A program made the position numbers and the translations under genes. This document shows, piece by piece, positions 8,518 to 18,027 of a stretch of 64,000 bases of DNA. This DNA comes from Flectobacillus major DSM 103 (GTDB taxonomy: Bacteria > Bacteroidota > Bacteroidia > Cytophagales > Spirosomataceae). The DNA lies in the NCBI RefSeq assembly GCF_000427405.1, contig NZ_KE386491.1, positions 665,001 to 729,000 on the forward strand. The letters run 5' to 3'. Every line of letters begins with the position of its first letter. The stretch's first letter is position 1. The notes under the pieces were generated by a model. That model was given only the letters and a program-made list of their open reading frames with translations, was not told the DNA's origin and ran no database searches.

Positions 8518-9417
8518 TTATAACAAAGCTGCACCAAATACGCCTGCACTATCGCCCAATACTGGTTTTACGATAGGAGTAGTGATTTTTTTGTCGTTAA
8601 AAATATATTTCTTAATTCTTTCGTAGCCTTCTGTATAAAGCAAATCAATATTGCCAACGCCGCCGCCAATAACAATAAGGTTGGGGTCGATAACATTGGT
8701 AAGCGTGGAGATGGCTCGGCCGTAATATTCTAAAAGACGTTCGATAGTAGCGGTAGCCAACTCATCGATACCAGCCAAATGGCGGTCGAGTATCTCTTTT
8801 AGTTTTAAGGTATTGCCCGAATGTTCAGCATAATATTTTTCGAGGGCTGGCCCAGCAATAACTTTTTCTACACATCCGGCCTTGCCACAGTAGCAAGGTT
8901 CACCATTTTCTTCAAGGATATTATGCCCCCATTCACCACCAATACCGTGTTGTCCACCAATTACTTTACCATGAACTACTAGGCCACCGCCAACACCAGT
9001 GCCCATAATTACCCCAAATACGACTTCGGCATCAGGGTAGTGTTTGCCAGCTCCCATCAATGCCTCAGCAAGGGCAAAGCAGTTGGCATCGTTGGCCAGT
9101 TTTACAGGAACTTGCAAAATAGCTTCCAAATCTTGGTGCATTGGTTTTCCATTCATACAAACTGTATTACAGTTTTTCATGGTTTGGGTAGCTGGGTCAA
9201 GGACTCCCGGGGTTGCAAATCCAAGTTTGGTAGGTTGTTCGCCAAGCTCTTCACTTACTATGTCAACTAATTTTTTGATTTGTGATAAAATGTGTTCGTA
9301 GCCTTTATCTGCTTCGGTAGGGAGTCTTCTGCGTGTAATTACGGCCAAATGGTTGTTGCTATCGAGCACTGCACATTCGATTTTGGTTCCTCCCAAATCA
9401 ATACCCCAAAGTTTCAT
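8518..9417 (-). CDS. ROK-family sugar kinase (glucokinase-like)
   Basis: 299-residue cytosolic kinase that phosphorylates a hexose with ATP; glucose or a related sugar is most likely. It has the N-terminal phosphate loop GIDLGGTKIE, the substrate block VKLANDANCFALAEA with the catalytic Asp, IMGTGVGGGLV, and the ROK signature ending in a zinc site (GHNILEENGEPCYCG, CGKAGCVE). The adenosine motif VIGGGVGN is near the C-terminus. No N-terminal helix-turn-helix is present, so it is an enzyme and not a ROK repressor. It is the last gene of a waaA-rsgA-ROK run, with a 40-base gap to rsgA. Confidence 0.9.
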   Translation of the reverse strand: MKLWGIDLGGTKIECAVLDSNNHLAVITRRRLPTEADKGYEHILSQIKKLVDIVSEELGEQPTKLGFATPGVLDPATQTMKNCNTVCMNGKPMHQDLEAILQVPVKLANDANCFALAEALMGAGKHYPDAEVVFGVIMGTGVGGGLVVHGKVIGGQHGIGGEWGHNILEENGEPCYCGKAGCVEKVIAGPALEKYYAEHSGNTLKLKEILDRHLAGIDELATATIERLLEYYGRAISTLTNVIDPNLIVIGGGVGNIDLLYTEGYERIKKYIFNDKKITTPIVKPVLGDSAGVFGAALL

Positions 9418-9457
9418 TCGTTATATTTTGTTTAGTTGTAATCTTAATTATATGGTA

Positions 9458-10384
9458 TTATCTTCTATTGTCGTCGTTGTCCATCATACTCAAATAGCTC
9501 ATATAGCGAGTTTCGGCAATAGTACCTTCTGCTACGGCTTCTAGCACGGCACATTTGGGTTCGTTGAGATGTTTACAATTATGGAATTTGCATTGGCCTA
9601 ACAATGCTCGCATTTCGGGGAAAAAATGGGATAATTCTTCTTTCTCAATATCAATCAATCCTAATTCTTTGATACCTGGAGTATCTATAATGAATGAATT
9701 CTCTGCAATTTCAAACATAGTTGCAAATGTAGTGGTATGCACGCCTTTGTTGGCAAAATTAGATATTTCCGAAGTGCGGAGGTCTAGGCTTGGAGCAATT
9801 TTGTTGACCAACGAAGATTTTCCAACGCCCGAATGCCCCGAAATCAAAGAGATTTTGTCTGTTAATAAGTCTTTGAATGCACCAATACCAATATTATCAA
9901 CGACCGACGTAAAAATACAAGGATAGCCTATTGATTCATACAAAGCTGCCAAGTCGGCTAGTTGGTCTTTTTCATCTTCCGAAAGCAAATCTATTTTATT
10001 AAAAACAATGGTAGTGGGTATTCTGAACGACTCGGCACTTACCAAAAAACGGTCGATAAATCCAAGTGATGTTCTTGGATAATTGAGGGTTACGATAATA
10101 ACGGCTTGGTCAAGATTAGCAGCCAGAATATGCCCTTGTGCTGTTTTATGGACAGATTTTCGGATAATATAGTTTTCACGTTGTTCTATTTCATAAATAA
10201 TACCGGTGTTTTCAACGGTATCTTCTATATCAAACTTTACACGGTCGCCTACAGCCAAAGGATTGGATGTTTGTAAGCCCTTTATCTTAAATTTCCCTTT
10301 TAATCGGCATTGCCAAACGTGCTTATTTTCTGCCAAAACCTCATACCAAGAGCCTGTTGAACGAATGATTAAACCTTTATTCAT
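9458..10384 (-). CDS. rsgA: Ribosome small subunit-dependent GTPase A
   Basis: Circularly permuted GTPase acting in late maturation of the 30S subunit. An N-terminal OB-fold (about 1-75) is followed by GTPase motifs in permuted order: FNKIDLLSEDE (G4), GHSGVGKSSLVN (P-loop), GVHTTTFA (switch I) and IDTPGIKELG (G3). The C-terminal zinc finger is CKFHNCKHLNEPKC. Its start codon overlaps the stop of waaA by four bases (ATGA, 10381-10384), indicating translational coupling. Confidence 0.95.
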   Translation of the reverse strand: MNKGLIIRSTGSWYEVLAENKHVWQCRLKGKFKIKGLQTSNPLAVGDRVKFDIEDTVENTGIIYEIEQRENYIIRKSVHKTAQGHILAANLDQAVIIVTLNYPRTSLGFIDRFLVSAESFRIPTTIVFNKIDLLSEDEKDQLADLAALYESIGYPCIFTSVVDNIGIGAFKDLLTDKISLISGHSGVGKSSLVNKIAPSLDLRTSEISNFANKGVHTTTFATMFEIAENSFIIDTPGIKELGLIDIEKEELSHFFPEMRALLGQCKFHNCKHLNEPKCAVLEAVAEGTIAETRYMSYLSMMDNDDNRR

Positions 10385-11679
10385 AATGATTGGGGTGATT
10401 GAGTAGGCGGGTTGATACCCAATGTTTTTATGTAGTTGATGACTTGCTGTGTACTTCCTAAATTTTGCTCTACAAATGCGATAATTCTTTTTGATTTATC
10501 TTCTCTGAGCTTGTCTTGCTGGAATAGTGGCATAAAATACTTCTCAAAATCATTTGTGTTGTCGATGGCCATTGCTCCTTCAATGGCTATCAAATCAAGA
10601 GCTTCTTGAAATTTGGTATAAACCTTATTTCCAAAGAAAATAGGTAGCCCAAAAGTAGCTGCTTCGAGGGTATTATGCAGTCCTTTGCCATACGCTCCAC
10701 CAATCCATGCAAATTCGGCGTATTGGTACAAGGATGACAACATTCCGATATTATCAATAATCAAGACCTGAGCTTGGCTAGGGTCTTTGCCATTGAGTGC
10801 CTCAGAGTACAGCACACTCGAATGCTGTAATTGTTGTTGCCATTTGGCAATTTCATCTCGATGTATTTCGTGTGGGGCAATAATAACCTTTAGGTCATGC
10901 CCAAAGCGATTGATAAATGGATACAATACCGTAAAGTCTTGATGCCAGCACGAGCCTATAATTAGGATTTTTTGTCCTGCTTTAAATTTTTCGGCTATCG
11001 GAATATCTTTTTTAGCATCTGCAATTTGCTTTACTCTATCAAAACGGGTATCGCCTCCTATACTAATTTGTGTAACTCCAATGCTTCTTAATAACGATTC
11101 TGAAAGGGTATTTTGAACAAAGATATGACTAAAAAAATGTAAAATATCACGATTGAACTGACCATAACTTTTGAAGAAAATCTGATTTGGACGAAATATA
11201 GCCGAGAAAGATACCGCCGGAATGCCCTTTTGGTGTAAGGTATGCAAATAATTATACCAAAATTCGTATTTGACAAAAAAGGCTATTTTGGGGTTTACCA
11301 ATTGTACAAATCTATTTGCATTAGCAGGGGTGTCGGACGGTAAGTAAAAAATAAAATCAGCTTCTGCATAATTTTTACGCACTTCGTATCCTGAAGGAGA
11401 AAAGAAGGTAAGGAAAATCTTGAAGTTGGGATATTCTTTTTTGAAAGCCTCAATAACAGGGCGACCTTGTTCAAATTCGCCCAAACTGGCACAGTGAAAC
11501 CACGCCACAGCAAGTGGTGTTGGCTGCTCGGATTGTGCTTTGTGAAGTGCCGATTCTATATGCTCAAAGATATTCTGGCGGCCGTCTATCCAGTTTTTTG
11601 CCTTCTTATTAAAGGGGCTTACCAAGCCAATTACCCATTGATACAAGTAAATAGAAAGGTTATATAATACTTTTGCCAA
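10381..11679 (-). CDS. waaA: 3-deoxy-D-manno-octulosonic acid (Kdo) transferase
   Basis: Inner-membrane glycosyltransferase that adds Kdo to lipid A precursors, the first core step of lipopolysaccharide. 432 residues, as expected. It has an N-terminal membrane anchor (YNLSIYLYQWVIGLVSPF), then HCASLGEFEQGRPV, LTFFSPSGYEV, DTPANANRFV and KYEFWYNYL (GT30 donor/acceptor region). The C-terminal half has IGSCWHQDF, APHEIHRDEI and GGAYGKGLHNTLEA. The start is TTG at 11677-11679, as no in-frame ATG fits the family N-terminus. It leads an operon with rsgA, with which it overlaps by ATGA. Confidence 0.93.
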   Translation of the reverse strand: MAKVLYNLSIYLYQWVIGLVSPFNKKAKNWIDGRQNIFEHIESALHKAQSEQPTPLAVAWFHCASLGEFEQGRPVIEAFKKEYPNFKIFLTFFSPSGYEVRKNYAEADFIFYLPSDTPANANRFVQLVNPKIAFFVKYEFWYNYLHTLHQKGIPAVSFSAIFRPNQIFFKSYGQFNRDILHFFSHIFVQNTLSESLLRSIGVTQISIGGDTRFDRVKQIADAKKDIPIAEKFKAGQKILIIGSCWHQDFTVLYPFINRFGHDLKVIIAPHEIHRDEIAKWQQQLQHSSVLYSEALNGKDPSQAQVLIIDNIGMLSSLYQYAEFAWIGGAYGKGLHNTLEAATFGLPIFFGNKVYTKFQEALDLIAIEGAMAIDNTNDFEKYFMPLFQQDKLREDKSKRIIAFVEQNLGSTQQVINYIKTLGINPPTQSPQSL

Positions 11680-11712
11680 GTGTTTAATGGAATTGTACGT
11701 TTAATTTTGAAT

Positions 11713-11720
11713 CAAATTTA
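11713..11720 (-). promoter_or_regulatory. -7 box for the waaA-rsgA operon
   Basis: TAAATTTG on the complement strand is a perfect TAnnTTTG match about 35 bases before the waaA start. No well-spaced -33 element is evident. Confidence 0.5.
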
Positions 11721-11789
11721 GCAGGATTTCGTTTCTGAATAAAGCAAACTTGCATACAATCATCATAAACATTAGCATAAAGTAAAGAA

Positions 11790-12125
11790 ATGAACTGGAA
11801 TCAATTGACAGACCAAGCCCAATTAACAGAAATCAGAGAAGAATCGTATAACCAACCCGTATTAATATTTAAGCATAGTACTCGTTGTTCTATTTCATCG
11901 ACAGCGTTGAATCGATTAGAGAGAAATTGGAAGCAAGAAGAGGTAGGAAGTTTGAAACCTTATTATTTGGATTTGATAGCCAATAGACCTATTTCAAACG
12001 AGGTTGCGGAAAAGTTTGGTGTCGAACATCAATCTCCTCAAATATTAGTGATTCAAAATGGCGATTGCGTATATTCGGCTACACATTTTGAAATCAGCTT
12101 TGCCGATATTGCTGCTTCAGTATAA
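11790..12125 (+). CDS. ytxJ: Bacillithiol-system redox protein YtxJ (monothiol bacilliredoxin)
   Basis: 111-residue thioredoxin-fold protein. FKHSTRCSISSTALNRL carries the single active-site Cys of the YtxJ/BrxC family, followed later by the cis-Pro block EHQSPQILVI. In characterised relatives it removes bacillithiol from oxidised proteins. Its presence implies that the cell makes bacillithiol, although no bsh biosynthesis genes are in this window. It is divergent from waaA and monocistronic. Confidence 0.9.
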   Translation: MNWNQLTDQAQLTEIREESYNQPVLIFKHSTRCSISSTALNRLERNWKQEEVGSLKPYYLDLIANRPISNEVAEKFGVEHQSPQILVIQNGDCVYSATHFEISFADIAASV

Positions 12126-12131
12126 TATAGT

Positions 12132-12190
12132 AGGCACAAAGTGTTGAGTTGTTGGCAAATATTAACCTAACAACTCAACACTTTGTGCCT
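12132..12190 (+). terminator. Long stem-loop after ytxJ
   Basis: A perfect 22-bp inverted repeat (12132-12153 with 12169-12190) and a 15-base loop follow the ytxJ stop by six bases. The T-tract is weak, so it is a terminator or RNA-end-stabilising hairpin. Confidence 0.65.
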
Positions 12191-12293
12191 TTGGGTTATA
12201 TTATAAATGACCCCAAGCGATGTTATAATCAGATTGCTACTTTCGAGTACCCCGTAAGTGTAAATATTACTTACTAATCAGTAGCTTCATGGG

Positions 12294-12710
12294 CTATGAT
12301 AGCCACTCAATACTTACTACTTGTTCTACATCAGGGTGCAAGCTAAGTGCCACTGGGCAGGTATGAGCAGTTCGGTCTAATTTCTGAATTTGTTCAGGAC
12401 TCAAAACAACATTAGCTTTCATTTTTAGGAATATTTCCAAACGAGCTACACGACGAGGAGGCGTTGAACTCATAATTTTGGTTACTTCTACTTCCGACCC
12501 CGCCAACTCGATACCATCTCGTTGTGCTACAATAGCCATAGTTGTAAGCATACAAGTACCTGTAGCAGTAGCCAACAAATCGGTAGGAGAGAAGGCTTCT
12601 CCTTTTCCCATGTTGTCGGTTGGGGCATCCGTAATTAATTGGTTTCCAGACTGCAAGTGTGTTGATTCTGTGCGAAGGTCACCTAAGTAGGTTGTTTTTA
12701 CTGTTGGCAT
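12294..12710 (-). CDS. OsmC-family peroxiredoxin-like protein
   Basis: 138-residue OsmC/YhfA-type protein. The two family cysteines are seen in ATGTCMLTTMAI (buried helix) and AHTCPVALSLHP, and the N-terminal strand and FSPTDLLATA block are typical. Relatives reduce organic hydroperoxides through these cysteines. It is monocistronic and cytosolic. The YhfA branch is less well characterised than Ohr, so the substrate is left open. Confidence 0.9.
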   Translation of the reverse strand: MPTVKTTYLGDLRTESTHLQSGNQLITDAPTDNMGKGEAFSPTDLLATATGTCMLTTMAIVAQRDGIELAGSEVEVTKIMSSTPPRRVARLEIFLKMKANVVLSPEQIQKLDRTAHTCPVALSLHPDVEQVVSIEWLS

Positions 12711-12940
12711 TTTACGATTTTTAGGTTTAATGATAGTAGTATAAAATTGTTTTTAGCGAAAATAATACAGGAATAAAAATAATTTTCTACTTAATTCGTA
12801 TTGCTATTAGGTTTAGCTATTTCTCATGACAAAAGCCTGATTTATTATTCAGAGAATAACATAAACCCTCTATGTCGAAATAAATCCTTTTTCTAAAAGC
12901 TATTTAAAATTACGGAAATCATTTTGGATTCCGTATTTTT

Positions 12941-13759
12941 ATGAAAAATTGTAGGTCTATCGTGAAAAAAAATACTCAACTACTCGCATTTTTATTACTC
13001 GCTTTGTTGTCGACATTTTCGGGTACAGCACAGCGTAAAAACACTCCTGCCAAATCTTCTTCATCGACAGCTTCTAACAAAGTAAAGTCTGAGATAGACG
13101 AAGAAAACTATAACTCTGTATTTTCATTTGGTGTTACCACCAATACCAATTCTGGCTTGTTGGGAGGTATTATGCTTCGCAAAGAAATATTAATAGACAA
13201 TAATGCTGCTAGAAGACAGTTTCATTATTTTAATTTAGAAGTAGTGAATGTTGATAGTTACCGTGAAAGCACCTTGCACGCAGGCGGGAATGGCTCGGGG
13301 TATGCCTATGGCAAAAAGAACTACTTATTTGCTATGCGTCCTCAGTACGGTCGCGAAATCAACCTTTTTCGTAAATCCTCTGACGGTGGTATCAATGTAA
13401 ATGGTATTGTAGCGGCAGGGCCAACGCTAGGTTTTTTGAAGCCTTATTATGTAGATGTATACTATGGAAGAGGGGTTTTGCTAAGCGAAGCCTACGACCC
13501 CGACAAGCATACTATCAATAATATTGCTGGGAGTGGAGGTTTTTTTAAGGGTTTTGGTAATTTACAGTTTACCCCAGGAATCAATATCAAGGCGGGCTTA
13601 AACTTTGAGCTAGATGCTTTCCGTCAAAGTAATATTAGCTTGGAAGTAGGCTTCTTAGCCGATATTTATAGCAAGAAAGTCGAAATAATGGCTCTTTCTG
13701 AAAATCGTAGCGTATTTACTTCTGGATATTTGACTATTTTCTTCGGAGGGAAAAAGTAA
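12941..13759 (+). CDS. Conserved outer-membrane beta-barrel-like protein
   Basis: 272-residue exported protein with a signal peptide (LLAFLLLALLSTFSGTAQ) and a Ser/Thr/Lys-rich linker. The remainder alternates hydrophobic and polar residues with a Gly/Tyr-rich pattern and ends in GYLTIFFGGKK, consistent with a small barrel. No enzymatic motif was recognised. It sits 87 bases upstream of lipA on the same strand, with a -7 box in the gap, so co-transcription is possible but not needed. Function unknown; this type of protein appears largely confined to Bacteroidota. Confidence 0.6.
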   Translation: MKNCRSIVKKNTQLLAFLLLALLSTFSGTAQRKNTPAKSSSSTASNKVKSEIDEENYNSVFSFGVTTNTNSGLLGGIMLRKEILIDNNAARRQFHYFNLEVVNVDSYRESTLHAGGNGSGYAYGKKNYLFAMRPQYGREINLFRKSSDGGINVNGIVAAGPTLGFLKPYYVDVYYGRGVLLSEAYDPDKHTINNIAGSGGFFKGFGNLQFTPGINIKAGLNFELDAFRQSNISLEVGFLADIYSKKVEIMALSENRSVFTSGYLTIFFGGKK

Positions 13760-13764
13760 GTTCG

Positions 13765-13772
13765 TATTTTTG
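13765..13772 (+). promoter_or_regulatory. -7 box in front of lipA
   Basis: TATTTTTG matches TAnnTTTG and lies 75 bases before the lipA ATG. A clear -33 element is not visible. Confidence 0.4.
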
Positions 13773-13846
13773 CACATTGTTGAATCAAAAATAGGGTATT
13801 GTGTGTTTAGTAATATAAAGATTCATTGATATACCCGTATATAGTA

Positions 13847-14737
13847 ATGATAGAACTTCCAGTAGTAGCACCCAAAGTTGATGCTCAACCAGCTACCAAG
13901 CATAACAAAAAACCCGATTGGTTAAGAGTAAAACTACCAATTGGTAAAGAATACGCCAAGGTTCGTAGTATTGTTGACGAATACAAGCTACACACCATCT
14001 GCCAGTCGGGCAATTGCCCCAATATGGGCGAATGCTGGGGAGCAGGTACAGCTACATTCATGATTCTTGGCAATGTATGTACTCGTTCTTGTACTTTCTG
14101 TGCTGTAGCCACAGGCCGTCCAAACGAATACGATGCCGACGAACCAAGAAGGGTAGCCGAGGCGATTAAGTTGATGGGCGTAAAACATGCCGTGATTACT
14201 TCTGTAAACCGTGATGAACTAAAAGACAAAGGTGCTGAAATTTGGTATCAGACAGTTGTTCAAGTAAAAGAGGTTTCGCCAACTACAACTATCGAAACCC
14301 TCATTCCAGACACAAAAAGCAACTGGGATGCCCTATATCGAATGATTGAAGGTGGACAAGAGGTTGTTTCTCATAACATGGAAACGGTAGAACGCCTTTA
14401 TAGAAATGTACGCCCTCAGGCCAAATATGCTCGCAGTTTAGAGCAAACTAAGCGTACTAAAGAGTTTGGTAAACGTACCAAATCGGGTATTATGCTAGGC
14501 TTAGGCGAAACCAAAGAAGAGGTATTCAAAGCTATGGACGATTTGGTAGAAAATGGCTTGGATGTACTTACACTAGGACAATACCTACAGCCAACCAAGA
14601 TGCACCATGAAGTAATAGAGTGGATTCACCCCGAAACTTTTGCGATGTACAAAGAGGAAGGTTTGAGAAGAGGGTTGCAGTATGTAGAGTCTGGTGCATT
14701 GGTACGATCAAGTTATCATGCAGAAAAACATATCTAA
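13847..14737 (+). CDS. lipA: Lipoyl synthase
   Basis: Radical SAM enzyme inserting two sulfurs into protein-bound octanoyl groups, needed by pyruvate and 2-oxoglutarate dehydrogenases and glycine cleavage. The auxiliary cluster motif is [12 protein letters not shown] and the radical SAM motif is CTRSCTFC. Further on are [20 protein letters not shown] and the C-terminal SSYHAEKH with the conserved Ser ligand. I use the ATG giving MIELPVV (296 aa); a TTG seven codons upstream gives an unsupported extension. Followed by a strong terminator. Confidence 0.96.
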   Translation: MIELPVVAPKVDAQPATKHNKKPDWLRVKLPIGKEYAKVRSIVDEYKLHTICQSGNCPNMGECWGAGTATFMILGNVCTRSCTFCAVATGRPNEYDADEPRRVAEAIKLMGVKHAVITSVNRDELKDKGAEIWYQTVVQVKEVSPTTTIETLIPDTKSNWDALYRMIEGGQEVVSHNMETVERLYRNVRPQAKYARSLEQTKRTKEFGKRTKSGIMLGLGETKEEVFKAMDDLVENGLDVLTLGQYLQPTKMHHEVIEWIHPETFAMYKEEGLRRGLQYVESGALVRSSYHAEKHI

Positions 14738-14774
14738 CTTAATTTGGTAAGGTATAAACAATACAGTTGAATTG

Positions 14775-14808
14775 AAAGCGAGGCTATCCCCAAAGGTAGC
14801 CTCGCTTT
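14775..14808 (+). terminator. Terminator after lipA
   Basis: 12-bp arms AAAGCGAGGCTA (14775-14786) and TAGCCTCGCTTT (14797-14808). Confidence 0.75.
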
Positions 14809-15056
14809 GTGTTTAATATAGTGTCAAATCTATAATCGTATCAATATCTGCTTTAACATTATTTAACATATTAATTGCAACATTTTGAAGAAAAACAACT
14901 CTTTCAATTGAATAATACTATTTTATTAACTAAATTTATAGTTAATAAGTAAGCCCCCTAAATTAAAAGTATTAAGCGTGTATTATAACTATTTGATTAC
15001 CAGGATTTTATTTCAATCCATTAATTCATCAGCTTGTATTTTCTAAACTTTTAAAC
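14809..15056. other. AT-rich leader region upstream of beta-barrel receptor
   Basis: The gap between lipA (ends 14737) and the receptor at 15057 is 319 bases. Apart from the lipA terminator it is plain AT-rich sequence with no confident -7 box and no repeat. Confidence 0.4.
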
Positions 15057-17897
15057 ATGATATCAATGAAAAGGATTCTACTATTCTTTTACCTAGTACT
15101 ATGTATGTTCGTGGCCCAAAGCCAAACACCGCAATCCTCCCGCATTGTTGTAAAAGGAGCACTCATCGATACATCAGGAACACCACTACCATCGGCAACG
15201 GTAATGTTGCTATTACCCAAAGATTCTTCGTTAGTCAATTTTGGTCGCTCCAACGACAAAGGTTTTTTTGAATTCAAGAATGTAAAACGCCAGCGATATA
15301 TCCTCAAGGTATCGTATGTAAGTTATATCCCATTACAAAAAGACGTAATCCCTACCGACGAAGCTGTGCTAGACATGGGAAGCCTTGCTTTAAAGCCAAT
15401 TACCAAAGAACTCTTTGAGGTAGTGGTAAAAACAGCCAAAGCTCCATTAAGCATTAAAGGTGACACCATCGAATACAATGCCGCTTCATTTAAAGTACCC
15501 CCAGGCTCGACTGTCGAGGACTTATTGCGTAAATTACCTGGTATGCAAATAGAGCAAGACGGAAGTATTAGGGCTCAAGGAATGGAAGTGAAAAAAGTAA
15601 CAGTTGATGGTAAAAGCTTTTTTGGAAGCGACCCCAAGCAGGCTACTAAAAATATCTCTGCCGATGCTATCCAAAAAGTACAGGTATTTAATGATAAAAC
15701 CGAAGCCGCTAAAATGACAGGTGTAGATGATGGTAAAAAAGAAAAAACCATTAATCTAGAATTAAAAGAAAGTCATAAAAAAGGAGGTTTTGGAAAAGTT
15801 ACCGCAGGAATAGGTACAGACGACCGTCGTGAGATAAAAGGTAATTATAATAAGTTTGATAGCAAAAACCAATTTTCTGTTGTTGGTAATGCCAATAATA
15901 CCAATCAGTCGGGCTTGTCGTGGGACGATTATCAGGATTTTAGAGGAAGTCAGGCATTTTCTTGGGGCGATGAAGCCGATTTTGGTTTTGGGGGCAATGG
16001 TTTCCGTTTTATCACTTTCGACGACGGTGACGAATCGTTGGGGATTCCGATAGGAGGTAGTCGTGATGGTTTTTCTAAAAACTATTCTGGTGGTGCCAAT
16101 TATAATTATGATACCAAAAAGACCAAGTTTAGTTCTAACTACTACTTTAACCAAACCGAAAGAACGATAGATAAGATTTCGTCGAGCCAACGATTTTTTC
16201 AAGAAAAATCCCTCAATTCTGCCGATACTACCAATCAGGTCAATTTCAATGCTAACCATAGAATGAGCCTTCGTTTTGAGAAAACCCTCGACACCCTCAA
16301 TACCCTCGTTTTGATTGGAAATGGTAAGTATTCAAGAGGAAATGCTTCTCAGTTTAGCAATATCTTGCAACAATTATTGGTACAAAATAGTATTATCCCT
16401 CGTCAAACCAATATTAATAATAGCAATATTTTTGATTCATATACATTTCAAGGTACGGGTATTTTCAGACATAAGTTTGCTAAAAAAGGACGTAGTTTTT
16501 CTGCTAGTGCAGGTTATAGTCTCTTAAAATCCGATGGCAATGCCAACCAGCGTTCTATCAATAAGCTTTATAATGCCACAACTCTGAACGATTCTATTGT
16601 AGCTATCGACCAAATCAATGATAACCTTTCAAATAAAAAACAAGTTAAATCAAGCTTGTTTTTTGTAGAACCTTTATCGAAAATATTCTATTGGGAATCG
16701 TTCTATAATTTTAGCATTCAAAACAATAGCGTAAACCGTGATTTATTGGACAGACAAGATACTGGCCCCGTTAGAAACGATAGCTTGAGCCGTTATTATA
16801 CCAACGATTTGATGTATAATCGTTTGGGTTCAAGCATTCGCTATTCAAATAAGGGAATGAATATTACGGTTGGTCTTGCAGCTCAGCAATTTAATTTAAA
16901 AGGAGATTTCCGTAGAAGCGAAAACTCGGCTAACCTTGCCAATATCAACCTCAACTATTTTACATGGATCCCGAAAATAGGTATTAACTGGGATTTGAAA
17001 AACAACCGTTATTTGTTTATTGATTATGACAAAAATACCCGTGAGCCTTCTGTACGTGACTTACAGCCTATTGTAGATAACAGCAATCCATTGTACTTGA
17101 GGGTCGGTAATCCTGATTTGTTGCCAAGTATTCAGCATACTATTTCGGCGGGTTACAATATGTTTAACCCAGCTAGTTTTACCAACTTATATGCCAACCT
17201 TTCGTATAACTACAATATAAACCAAGTGGTTTATAACCAGACAATTGGCGACAATGGTGTTATTTTGACAAAACCTACCAATTTGTCGGGTGGTACAACT
17301 TATAACGGATACGTTGGCTTTGGTGTTCCGCTCAAGAAAACCGTGAGTACTCTTAATATCAATGCCAACTTTAATTTGGCTCAAAACCCAATTTATATCA
17401 ATTCGGTATTGAATAAAACTAATACCAATTCGGGAAGTATTGGCATGAGATTATCGTTTACGCCTAGCGATAAGTTCACTTTTTATGGAAATGCCTCTTT
17501 AGGCTTGACCAAAACAAGTTATGAACTACCGACTGCTCCAAACCAAACCATTTATAATAACCAATATGGTGGCGAGATGAACTTTAATTTTGGCAAAGAA
17601 TTCTATTTTGCTTCTAATCTTAACTATCGTGTATATAAAAATGAAACACGAGGATTTACGCAGGATTTGCCTATTTTGAATTTAGCACTGTATAAGTTTT
17701 TGGGTAAATCTAAAAGATCTGAAATTCGCTTAACAGCCTACGATGTATTTAAGAAAAACCTAGGCGTAAACCAAAGTGCTTTCCAAAACTTTGTTACTAT
17801 CGACCAAACCCGTACACTTTCTCGTTATTTTATGCTGAGCTACACCTACAATATGCGTGGATTAAGCTCGCAAATGAGAAAGAAAAATATGTTCTAG
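15057..17897 (+). CDS. TonB-receptor-like outer-membrane beta-barrel protein
   Basis: 946-residue outer-membrane protein. It has a signal peptide (LLFFYLVLCMFVAQSQ), a carboxypeptidase-regulatory-like domain at about 30-115 (GALIDTSGTPLPSATVMLL), and a plug-like region at about 140-240 (VEDLLRKLPGMQIEQDG, KVTVDGKSFFG). A large beta-barrel (OMP_b-brl_3 type) follows and ends at the C-terminus. The plug lacks a clear TonB box. Such proteins resemble TonB-dependent transporters but often lack a SusD partner, as here. A second ATG three codons in (15066) gives an equally good signal peptide. The GLPGLI protein 130 bases downstream is probably its partner. Confidence 0.85.
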   Translation: MISMKRILLFFYLVLCMFVAQSQTPQSSRIVVKGALIDTSGTPLPSATVMLLLPKDSSLVNFGRSNDKGFFEFKNVKRQRYILKVSYVSYIPLQKDVIPTDEAVLDMGSLALKPITKELFEVVVKTAKAPLSIKGDTIEYNAASFKVPPGSTVEDLLRKLPGMQIEQDGSIRAQGMEVKKVTVDGKSFFGSDPKQATKNISADAIQKVQVFNDKTEAAKMTGVDDGKKEKTINLELKESHKKGGFGKVTAGIGTDDRREIKGNYNKFDSKNQFSVVGNANNTNQSGLSWDDYQDFRGSQAFSWGDEADFGFGGNGFRFITFDDGDESLGIPIGGSRDGFSKNYSGGANYNYDTKKTKFSSNYYFNQTERTIDKISSSQRFFQEKSLNSADTTNQVNFNANHRMSLRFEKTLDTLNTLVLIGNGKYSRGNASQFSNILQQLLVQNSIIPRQTNINNSNIFDSYTFQGTGIFRHKFAKKGRSFSASAGYSLLKSDGNANQRSINKLYNATTLNDSIVAIDQINDNLSNKKQVKSSLFFVEPLSKIFYWESFYNFSIQNNSVNRDLLDRQDTGPVRNDSLSRYYTNDLMYNRLGSSIRYSNKGMNITVGLAAQQFNLKGDFRRSENSANLANINLNYFTWIPKIGINWDLKNNRYLFIDYDKNTREPSVRDLQPIVDNSNPLYLRVGNPDLLPSIQHTISAGYNMFNPASFTNLYANLSYNYNINQVVYNQTIGDNGVILTKPTNLSGGTTYNGYVGFGVPLKKTVSTLNINANFNLAQNPIYINSVLNKTNTNSGSIGMRLSFTPSDKFTFYGNASLGLTKTSYELPTAPNQTIYNNQYGGEMNFNFGKEFYFASNLNYRVYKNETRGFTQDLPILNLALYKFLGKSKRSEIRLTAYDVFKKNLGVNQSAFQNFVTIDQTRTLSRYFMLSYTYNMRGLSSQMRKKNMF

Positions 17898-18027
17898 TAA
17901 GTTAATAAACAAATGGGTGAGTTGGTAGTTAACGCATTTATATACAAATAGTTAATAGTTAGCTTACTCATTGAAACACGGTCGTAAACAGTTTGTCATT
18001 ATTTAATATCAAGACTACTTAAATTAT

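Noticed and set aside
15762-16259. 165-codon minus-strand frame inside the receptor gene
   Set aside because: Low-complexity Ile/Thr-rich translation typical of antisense to a beta-barrel gene; no start context or homology.
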